From Bolinopsis microptera (lineage: Eukaryota > Ctenophora > Tentaculata > Lobata > Bolinopsidae), in NCBI RefSeq assembly GCF_026151205.1, contig NC_087079.1, positions 17,044,945 to 17,108,944 of the forward strand: DNA of 64,000 nucleotides, written 5' to 3'. Shown here piece after piece: positions 23,201-35,200 of this stretch (positions within the stretch are counted from its first letter, which is position 1; each line of letters starts with the position of its first letter). Below the pieces are notes generated by a model that was not told the origin of the DNA, made no database searches, and was given only the letters and a program-made list of their open reading frames with translations. The translations under genes were made by a program, and so were the position numbers.

Positions 23201-26200
23201 TTGTCTTCAAAATCTTATTACTATCTCACAAGTCACTGTTAGGATTGGCACCAATTTATCTGCAGGACATGTTCAAGTATGCTCATCATGGTCACTCATT
23301 GAAGCTTATTGGTCCTTCTTGTAATTCAAAGTTTGGTGAGCGTAGCTTCTCTGTAGTGGCTCCAAAGATCTACAATCGTCTGCCTGTTACCATCACCTCT
23401 GCTCAATCTTTGGAATTTTTTAAAGCTTTTCTAAAAACTTACCTTTTCAAAATGTCTCCAGATGAACTTGAACAACTTTATCGATAACTATTGTGGTCAT
23501 ATTTGGAATTCGATGTTTGCATAATATATTTAAGTACCATTTTCGGGCTTTAGTATTGACGATATATTTCAAGTATATGTTATTTTTTAGCTCAGTATTC
23601 ATGATATTTTCTGGGATGACTAGTTCAAACACTGCTGAGTATAACTATAAGATTTATCTTAAAAGCGGTGTTATTAAATTTCAATTTATTATTATTATTA
23701 ATTTATTATCTACAGACATTTCAGAAAATTGGGTGTCTAGCATGTTCGGAAAGAACATAATAGGTAATTTAATAATATATGGGCGTGGTTTAAAATATTC
23801 GAATTATGGCGACGGAATCCTCGAATTAGTAATTACAGCATACCATCCGCAAATTTACAGGTCCCAAATATGAAACTAGGGGTTGATATAATGCTTAACA
23901 AGTTAAAACAAATTGTTTATGTCGTGCATCCTGGGTTTGGACAGGATAAAATACTTCCATCGCGTTACATTACATAATTCTCGATAAATGTAATAGATTT
24001 GTAGTGTTGTAATTAATTTAAAACGTTACTTTTGGCCCACACTGTACTCTCTCTCAGGGTGTTAGCATATTCACACTGTACATCTCTCTCAGGGTGTTAG
24101 CATATTCACACTGTACATCTCTCTCAGGGTGTTAGCATATTCGATGTCAGCCACATGCTACAGCTTCACATCCACGGAAAAGATAGGATAAAGTTTATTG
24201 AATCCATTCTTGGTAAATAACATGTTTTCTCTGATTTGTAGCTAGCCGGCTATTATATCGTTTGTAGCTAGCCGGCTATTATATGGTTTGTAGCTAGCCG
24301 GCTATTATATGGTTTGTAGCTAGCCGGCTATTATATCGTTTGTAGCTAGCCGGCTATTATATCGTTTGTAGCTAGCCGGCTATTATATCGTTTGTAGCTA
24401 GCCGGCTATTATATCGTTTGTAGCTAGCCGGCTATTATATCGTTTGTAGCTAGCCGGCTATTATATCGTTTGTAGCTAGCCGGCTATTATATCGTTTGTA
24501 GCTAGCCGGCTATTATATCGTTTGTAGCTAGCCGGCTATTATATCGTTTGTAGCTAGCCGGCTATTATATCGTTTGTAGCTAGCCGGCTATTATATCGTT
24601 TGTAGCTAGCCGGCTATTATATCGTTTGTAGCTAGCCGGCTATTATATCGTTTGTAGCTAGCCGGCTATTATTATATGATTTGTGCAAAGATTTGGGAAT
24701 TTTTAATAATGACAGTAACTCCCCACATTTAGAATTGTATTTCAGTGGCTGATGTGGAGTCACTGGCATTAGACACCGGCACACTCTCTCTGATGACTAA
24801 CTATTGTATTTCAGTGGCTGATGTGGAGTCACTGGCATTAGATACCGGCACACTCTCTCTGATGACTAACAATTGTATTTCAGTGGCTGATGTGGAGTCA
24901 CTGGCATTAGATACCGGCACACTCTCTCTGATGACTAACAATTGTATTTCAGTGGCTGATGTGGAGTCACTGGCATTAGACACCGGCACACTCTCTCTGA
25001 TGACTAACTATTGTATTTCAGTGGCTGATGTGGAGTCACTGGCATTAGATACCGGCACACTCTCTCTGATGACTAACAATTGTATTTCAGTGGCTGATGT
25101 GGAGTCACTGGCATTAGACACCGGCACACTCTCTCTGATGACTAACTATTGTATTTCAGTGGCTGATGTGGAGTCACTGGCATTAGATACCGGCACACTC
25201 TCTCTGATGACTAACTATTGTATTTCAGTGGCTGATGTGGAGTCACTGGCATTAGATACCGGCACACTCTCTCTGATGACTAACAATTGTATTTCAGTGG
25301 CTGATGTGGAGTCACTGGCATTAGACACCGGCACACTCTCTCTGATGACTAACTATTGTATTTCAGTGGCTGATGTGGAGTCACTGGCATTAGATACCGG
25401 CACACTCTCTCTGATGACTAACAATTGTATTTCAGTGGCTGATGTGGAGTCACTGGCATTAGACACCGGCACACTCTCTCTGATGACTAACTATTGTATT
25501 TCAGTGGCTGATGTGGAGTCACTGGCATTAGATACCGGCACACTCTCTCTGATGACTAACTATTGTATTTCAGTGGCTGATGTGGAGTCACTGGCATTAG
25601 ATACCGGCACACTCTCTCTGATGACTAACAATTGTATTTCAGTGGCTGATGTGGAGTCACTGGCATTAGACACCGGCACACTCTCTCTGATGACTAACTA
25701 TTGTATTTCAGTGGCTGATGTGGAGTCACTGGCATTAGATACCGGCACACTCTCTCTGATGACTAACAATTGTATTTCAGTGGCTGATGTGGAGTCACTG
25801 GCATTAGATACCGGCACACTCTCTCTGATGACTAACAATTGTATTTCAGTGGCTGATGTGGAGTCACTGGCATTAGATACCGGCACACTCTCTCTGATGA
25901 CTAACAATTGTATTTCAGTGGCTGATGTGGAGTCACTGGCATTAGATACCGGCACACTCTCTCTGATGACTAACAATTGTATTTCAGTGGCTGATGTGGA
26001 GTCACTGGCATTAGATACCGGCACACTCTCTCTGATGACTAACGAGGAAGGTGGTATTATTGACGACTGTATTGTTCACAAATCTTCTGCTGGTTTTCTT
26101 AACCTAGTCTGTAATGCTGGCTGCGCTGAGAAAGACTTCGCTCATATCAGTGTAAGTAATTAAGTATAGATAAAATAGCTGAATGTATTTTTCACCAAAA

Positions 26201-29200
26201 CCCAAAATTGGGGGGGGGGGGGGGGGTGGGGCAACCATATTAAAGTATATTAAAGTATATCCCCGGGTCAAAATCGGAAAAAACCTACATTTTAATGTAC
26301 TTTAATATACCTACAATTAGTAGTTTTATATTCTTCGTTCAGATTTACAAGATAAGCCAGTTGTTACTCCCCTGAACTCATACATGAATTTACATCCAGT
26401 TTGGACAAAAATGGCCGTGTTATGAGCCAAAAACTATATGCCTATATTTGGAAACACAAACAAAATGTGATAGCTGTTGGCCCCTTAAATGAGTAAATTT
26501 CAATATTTTTTATGAGACTTTAACTTTAGGTCATAGACTAGAATACCGACAGCATGACCATGTCACAACTTAACCATGTCACAACTTAACCATGTCACAA
26601 CTTAACCATGTCACAACTTAACCATGTCTTAACCATGTCACAACTTAACCATGTCATAACTTAACCATGTCACAACTTAACCATGTCACAACTTAACCAT
26701 GTCACAACTTAACCATGTCACAACTTAACCATGTCACAACTTAACCATGTCACAACTTAACCATGTCATAACCATGTCATAACTTAACCATGTCACAACT
26801 TAACCATGTCATAACTTAACCATGTCACAACTTAACCATGTCACAACTTAACCATGTCATAACTTAACCATGTCACAACTTAACCATGTCACAACTTAAC
26901 CATGTCATAACTTAACCATGTCACAACTTAACCATGTCACAACTTAACCATGTCACAACTTAACCATGTCACAACTTAACCATGTCACAACTTAACCATG
27001 TCACAACTTAACCATGTCATAACCATGTCACAACTTAACCATGTCACAACTTAACCATGTCACAACTTAACCATGTCACAACTTAACCATGTCACAACTT
27101 AACCATGTCACAACTTAACCATGTCACAACTTAACCATGTCACAACTTAACCATGTCATAACCATGTCATAACTTAACCATGTCACAACTTAACCATGTC
27201 ACAACTTAACCATGTCACAACTTAACCATGTCACAACTTAACCATGTCACAACTTAACCATGTCACAACTTAACCATGTCACAACTTAACCATGTCACAA
27301 CTTAACCATGTCACAACTTAACCATGTCACAACTTAACCATGTCACAACCTAACCATGTCATAACTTAACCATGTCATAACTTAACCATGTCATAACCAT
27401 GTCATAACATGGTCATGTTAGAAAAGCTTTGTGTCTCTCTGCTTTCTCTTTTCCCACTGGGAAGCCAACAAATTATATATTTTTCGAGAAATTGTTTTTT
27501 GCGTACCTACTTTTGAAAGGTAATGTTGTTCAGGAGCGAAGAGAAGCAGCGGTCAGGTCGGGGCTGGATATCACAGTGGAGGTGAAACCACAGCATAGCC
27601 TCATTGCAGTACAGGGTGAGGCTATACAATTAAATTAGTTATTCCATGCATTCTGTTGAACTATTTGGAAATGTTCATTTGAAGTTGAGGTTATGGGTAT
27701 TTAACACAAATGAAATAATAGCTTTTTTGGCATTAGTGGCAAAATTTAACCTAGCATGTTCAAAAGTTCTGAACATTAGCCACGTGACCCATACTTACAT
27801 ATGTGCAGTACTGCCCAGGAGGAAAATGTATTGTTGTTAGGCACTATACCCGCACTATAATCGATAATGTTAACTATAAATGCGCCCGTTTTCTCGATTC
27901 AACTATTATACATTTTTATTCTTTAGTCATTGCTTATACTATTTGGTATTACTGATTAGTTGTGGAAAATTCATAATTTTATAAAGTTTTTTCATTAAGT
28001 TGTAAAATTATACTGCAAGTGCAGCGGGAGTGCAGCCTTATTTGAAGATTTCGCGGCAAAAGAAATGTTTCACTTTTCAGCTGTGCTAATACCACGTTAA
28101 TTATTCAGCGTTAATAGTACTAACTTTGGATTCGTATTACGTATATTGCTATACTGGGTCAACGAACGGGTGGGGGGGGGGGGGGGGGATCAGGTACTAA
28201 GTTCTGTACGTGACGTCGACTATAAAGTGTAATTTTGGAATTTTGTCAAAAGACCCACCCACCTCTTTCGCGGTACTAACTGTTTTTTCGGATAATAATT
28301 AAGACACCCACCCATTTTTCCGGCTTTTGTGGTACAACCTGTTGAGAAATCACGGTACTAACTGTTTCTTGGTATATAAAATATAATACCCGCCCATAAA
28401 TTGCTTTAAACAGGTCATTAAACAATAAACATTGGGAAATGGGCAAATTGTATCCACTATTTAGTAGGGGTTTTGTTTTCAATGTAGTCGAATTAGATAA
28501 AAAGTTACAAAAACCCAAAAAATCCATTCCCAAAATTAAAGTTAAAAAGGTAAAATGGGGTTTTTTTGGGGTTGGACACCCCCTTTGGAAGTTGGAACCA
28601 CGTACTAGAACTGTTTTTCTGGGAAATGTCCCATTTACTAACTGTGTTTTTGAAGAAAATATGACCCCCCCCCCCCCCCCCAACGTCACGTACGGTACTA
28701 AGTGTATGACCCCCCTCCCGCAACGAATAGTTCGACTGCCCTTGCAGCATCGCCGCTGGTTTATTCATACTTCAGCAACGAATTTTCATTAGGGCAGCTG
28801 TAATTTCTAACAAATGGGTTATCTGGAAACGGTTTAAGAAATGCTGATAGCTTTGCTTTGAACAGCTGTGTGTTTTCAATGAGGTAAAGATCTGATGGAA
28901 TGGTGTTCCATAAACGTGGCCCCATTACTGCAAATGAACCATCATACAATGACTGTTGACGTTGAGTACTGCTCTTGTTAAGACTTGGAATGGTGGCCTT
29001 GATTCCGTGTCTTGATTGAGTATAAAAATGAATCCTCAGGTCATTTGGGCAGCGTTGGTGCAAGATTTTCCCCATGTGGATGATAACATGACTTTCCACT
29101 GGGGTGGTCTATAAACCACGACGTAACACGTTTTGATGGTCTATAAACCACGACGTAACACGTTTTGATGTCAAAACGACAGAAAATTCACATTACCCCT

Positions 29201-32200
29201 GCACATTTCTTACAGCTATACCAGAAATGATTGACGATAGGGACCCAAAGAGATTTTTACAGCATGTAATTGTAATTAATCGAAACTTATTAAAATTCGT
29301 AACCTGTGAATGAATGGTGACACTTACAGTAATGTTTCGAACTAAAAATAAACCTGCTGAACGACTTTCAATGAGCCTTAATGCCTGAAAAAACAGTAAA
29401 GGGGGTATAATAGTATGGGAGGTATAAGGGCAACGGTCATGCTTGGCAGCACTGTGATTACGGATCGGGAAATTGAGCGGCCATCCACAAAAGACTAAAA
29501 GAAAAGCGACCGCATTTCTGTTTGAGATTTGAATAACATTACTGTAACTGTCACCAATGCAACACTGTAACACTGTTGACTGCACACTGTAACACTTCAC
29601 TCTACAGGTCTATATATACGCTGCACATCTGTTGAAATGTTCAAATGTTGCTAACATTTGATTGTCAGGGTGCCCTAATTCTAAACATTGCTCATATATT
29701 CTCTTGAAGGTGTGACGGAATAAACCATGATTCTGACGATATATCAAAGTGGGTATCTAATATGCCCTTATATTAGAATGGTACTCTATTAACAGTTTTT
29801 AACTGATTTAAATGTCATGCACATCAGATTGAAGCGTCTTTAAATTGTTTACTATTTATATTATATTGCTATGTAAATTTGATTCTAATTCTAATTCTCT
29901 ATCAAAAACGTTTAGTGGTCTATATTGCGAAGGAGCAGACTTTTGTCATCAACGTAGCGCCGTCGGGCCACCTCATTTATCCAAACCCGATTACTTATTC
30001 CCTACGATCTTTTTGCCCTCAGCAAGAGTAAGGAAAAAAAGTGGCCAAACGGGTCTTATATCTTATCACCTGATTAAGATATCGATGACGATATGTGACA
30101 AAGTTTGCCTAGAGGACGAGACGATTATCGTAGCCAACAAGAGTTTATATAATCTCTTAGTTTGACAAAATTAACTACACCGTACCTTTCAACAGGGGTA
30201 CTAATATTTACCTCAACTCCAAATGAACATGTCCATTTAGATTGTCCAGTCAGTTTGTAATCTGTCAACTGAGGGCCCCCCCCCCCCCAACTGAATTCTA
30301 ATGAAGAATCATACAGGACCGAAGGTGGCGTCATTTTTACAACAAGGAATAAAAGAAGATTTGTCTGAGCTGTATTTTAACCATACAGCGTTAGTTGACG
30401 TGTGGGGAATACCTTGCCGGGTTACCCGGTGCGGGTATACCGGCGAGGACGGCGTAGAGGTAAGTAAGTGTAGTAGTGCTGCTGTTTCGTGATTGTGAGA
30501 AACAAAGTGTAGCAGCTACACTGTAGCTACACTGTAGCTACACTGTTATAGCTAGGCCATGACGCTAAGTAACCTTGTCTCTCACCTTCTTTTCCAGATC
30601 TCAGTGCCAGATGACGCTGCAGTGGAGTTGGTGGAGAGACTAACCTTCATTCTTTCCCAGATCTCAGTGCCAGATGACGCTGCAGTGGAGTTGGTGGAGA
30701 GACTAACCTTCATTCTTTTCCAGATATCAGTGCCAGATGACGCTGCAGTGGAGTTGGTGGAGAGACTAACCTTCATTCTTTTCCAGATATCAGTGCCAGA
30801 TGACGCTGCAGTGGAGTTGGTGGAGAGACTAACCTTCATTCTTTTCCAGATATCAGTGCCAGATGACGCTGCAGTGGAGTTGGTGGAGAGACTAACCTTC
30901 ATTCTTTTCCAGATATCAGTGCCAGATGACGCTGCAGTGGAGTTGGTGGAGAGACTAACCTTCATTCTTTTCCAGATATCAGTGCCAGATGACGCTGCAG
31001 TGGAGTTGGTGGAGAGACTAACCTTCATTCTTTCCCAGATCTCAGTGCCAGATGACGCTGCAGTGGAGTTGGTGGAGAGACTAACCTTCATTCTTTTGCA
31101 GATCTCAGTGCCAGATGACGCTGCAGTGGAGTTGGTTGAGAGACTGATGAGTGTAAGTGACGAGGTGAAACTAGCTGGTCTTGGTGCTAGAGACAGCTTG
31201 AGACTGGAGGCAGGTCTCTGTCTTTATGGTAACGATATTAATGAGACCACTACACCTGTGGAGGGAGCTCTCATGTGGACGATCAGTGAGTAAATTTTAC
31301 TGGCAATGGCGGGCTGAGTGCTGACCATATTAAAGTATATTAAAGTATATTCCCGCCCTCAAATCGGGAAAAAACCTACATTTTAATATACTTTGATATA
31401 CCCAAAATTATTCGAGCTGTATTCTTCGTTTAGATTTGCAAGATAAGCCTGTTTTTGGAGTAGTACATGAATTTACATCCAGTTTGGTCAAAAAGTGGCT
31501 GATTTATGAGCTTAAAACCATATGCCCATATTTGGGCATACACACCAAATTTGAAAGCTTTTGCCCAAAAATCGATCAAATTTCAATATTTTTGAATGAG
31601 ACTAACTTTATGTGAAAGATATCTATATACCTTCGTCCTTCAATCATCATGAACAAAATTGCACATATCTCGGTTTGGGATATTAGCCTAAATTACTTCA
31701 TTAAAATTAAAATAAATCCATCAGTTTTCAATATTTTTGCATGAAATTTTCGGAATCGATTAAGAATTGCATTTCAAGCTTATTGTGGGCATCGATTTTT
31801 ATTTAGGCCTCCAAAAAGATACGGATATAGGTATCTTAAATTATATTAAAGTATATTCATTAGCAGGCTCTTTTTGCTACAGCAGGCCCGCACAGCCCGC
31901 TAGTAAAAGGGCCCGGAATTTTTCAGCCCGCTGATGATACAGCCCGCGAGCGAATGACATGTTTCAGCCCGCTGGGCTATATGAATAATATAGCCCGCGA
32001 GGACGAGACACAAAACGTAAACAATCTGGTAACGTGAACAATGCTATAGCTAAGTGCAGTATCTTACCCCTGTTCGGGTGTGTCCGAATTTTCAAAACCA
32101 CATTTAAGTACTTAAGTAGCCATCCAATCGAATAAGTTTTAAAGCAGTAGGAGAATATGCGAGTTGTGTCTCGGCTCTCATGAGCTGCTCTGGGAATCGC

Positions 32201-35200
32201 CTTCTCGTTCAAAATACAAGGATCTAAACTTACAGAGTAATTAGTGTCAATAATAATAATAATAATTCTATACAGTTACATAGTTGAAACAATTATGGCC
32301 CCTTATTGTGGGCAGAGTATGTGTCTTTGTTGAAGTGTCCTGGTATAATCTTATCTGAGTGACTGCATTAAAATAATTTAAGGAGAGTTCTCTTAAAACT
32401 TTAAAACAATTAGTGTCAAAGAGTTGAAATAAATGGGACTTTTTCGTTAATTCTGCCAAAATATTCAGAAACCCCACCCCCCCCCCCCCCCCCCCCCCCT
32501 CCTGTCCGGATTTGTCCGAAATTCCAAAACCATAGATTGCTTTTTTGACATGCCTTATTGGATAAAGATGTAAGATTTCCTACCACAGGTAAAAGACGCC
32601 GAGCGGCAAGGGACTTCCCTGGTGCTGAAAAGATCATGGGACAGTTCATTGCGAAGCCTAAAACGGGAAAAAGAAGAGTAGGTCTGGTGGTAGAAAGAGC
32701 ACCTGCTCGGCCCGGCTATCCTGTTCTCAACTTGGAGGGAGAGACTATCGGTTTGTCTAATGATTAGAAATTCATGATCGATTACACTAGACCGCCAAGA
32801 ATCAAAATTTAGAATAATACATAAAGCAACATATATTTGCTAACCGGTGCGGTGCAATTCTTGTTGGGCTGAAAGGTACGTTAAAGGAACCTTTTGGCGA
32901 CATTCTCAAATTAGACAATAGCATGTTTGACGAGCCTTGCAGCAAAAGATACGAAATTTCATGACCTATGTTCAAGTTTGTAAAATATCCGAATCTGAAC
33001 TGGTTTTTAACAAAATCTTAACCGATTAGCAAAAAAAATTGTGGAAAATATAGTGGACAGTTCCTTCATACAAATTATTATAGACATTTAAAACTGTTTC
33101 AATGTATCGTGATCACCCTGTAATAGGCGGGAATATACTTTTGCATTTCAACTGCGATTGCAAAGTCCCGGCCGTAGGCACGGGTTACACTAGTCTTAAT
33201 ATAAAGATATATAAATGTATTTATAATAAACGCCATGGTAGATAAGTCTTGAGGACTGACTCGTATGAAGAACAAAATTTTATTTTATGTATATACTAGA
33301 AAACCCGTGGTCACAGGGAGGAAGCTAATAGTATTTTTTGTTAGTAAGTTTAGATCGCGTCAAAAAATATCCTACACAACCGAAGATACAGCCGATTAAA
33401 ATGTTGCTCGCACTAAACACAACGTAATATCAACAAAACCGATAAAAATGCCGTTTTAACAATCTTTGCACGTGCACGTGCGTCTAACAATCCTCGTTAC
33501 CATGGTAACTACGCAACTTCCTATTTCTCGTCTGATTTTCACGTGGGCGGTCGTACAAACATTGTACAAAGATTGTACAAAGGGAATTCTCTGAATTATA
33601 AGTAAGATATATTTTTTTTGGTTTTTTTTGGTTTTTAAATTTTAAAATTGTATATATATATTTGACCAAAACCCATAATTATGGGTAGAGTGGAGCGCTG
33701 TCAGTGTCTCTCTTTCCCAAACAAAAGGCAATGATATCAATTTGAATGACCGTTATCAAATACAAAATGAAACCGAGAATGAAATCGGACGCTCGTTTTC
33801 CCACTCATTCATGGCTTACGAATTGTAATAAGTTTCGATTTATAACATGTAATCTATTTCAATTGTAAATGAATGGGGAAAACGAGCGTCCGATTTCATT
33901 CTCGGTTTCATTTTGTATTTGATAACGGTCATTCAAATTGATATCATTGCCTTTTGTTTGGGAAAGAGAGACACTGACAGCGCTCCACTCTACCCATAAT
34001 TATGGGTTTTGGTCAAATATCATCTCTTTTTGATTATAAATATAATGTAAGGGTACTTTACAAAGCCGAAATGTAAACTCATAACTTCATTAATATTATT
34101 AAAGAGGTGATTTCAACGATTTCGGAATTTAACCTTTGAAAACATTTCCTTGTGTTTAGGTAGGCATATCTGTTGATAACTGACTGAATATGACACTTTT
34201 TACTCAATCAAGTCGGTATTAAATTCATATATATAATGCCATTTAAATGTCGTGGGAAAGAATTTATTCGAAATAAGAAATGAGAAAAATTCTCACCTTT
34301 CGCACGTGCAAACTTTGAGCGAACGTTGCGTGCGCATCCAATATCAAATCACCGTAAAATTTTATTATCTTCGTATTTTATATCTAGTTTAATAAGTGTG
34401 GAAAGTTTCAGAATATTTCAGGAAGAACTCTCATCACAACGGGACTCCAAAGCTGATAAAAATCGTGAAAATACCAATTTTCAGTGATTTTAGCAATTTT
34501 CTATCATTTTGGGCGTGTCCTCACGTGTGCAACTTTTTTATTTTCAACTTTAAAACTAGCCTATGACACAATTTAGACCATTAGAAAGCAAAATTGAGCT
34601 TCACAACTCAAGGGATGGCTCAACACCAGAGAATACTAGAACGTAAAATTAGCGTTTTTATAAAATTATTCTTTAAAAAAGCATAAACTTCAATAGCGAA
34701 TATCTTTATGAAGGAGCAAGCTAGAAAAACTTTCCGGTAGATTTTCAGAATGCTTAAACAATTATCTAACTTCAATAGGTCCTCAAATTTTGAATAAAAT
34801 TACTCCTTATTGGCGTAAAATCGATTTTAAAAGTGATTACTTTGTCAAAAATAAAGTTTTTTAAATGGTTAACTTGATGACGTCATCAAGTGGTGATGAT
34901 GATGTTAAATTACTTTTTAATGTAATGTAAACTAAATTCTAAACAATTATCTTCAAGACCTGTGGTCCGAGATGGCTGTATCTTTAAAGCTTCTGAATCT
35001 ACGGACACCTAAATATAGCCTATAATTGACTGGCAAAGCGTCTATCCCTGAATATATATATGTATGTATCCCGACAATCTGTCGTAAAACAGGGGTTCTA
35101 GAAAACTCATTTCCCGATGCTCCTGAAACTTGAAACTTTTTTTGCAGTCGATTTGGTCAACGTCTAGACGCCTTGCAAAGTTTCAGATCTTTAACTCAAT

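Noticed and set aside
24745-26163. A 472-residue highly repetitive protein gene
   Set aside because: It is AMT exon 4 read through its tandem acceptors. Each unit includes 13 nt of intron end ending in CAG, and the conserved T protein sequence continues only after the last copy.
30582-31091. Minus-strand 169-residue repeat protein over the exon 7 array
   Set aside because: Shadow frame: the unit is 63 bp, so several frames stay open. AMT homology is on the plus strand.
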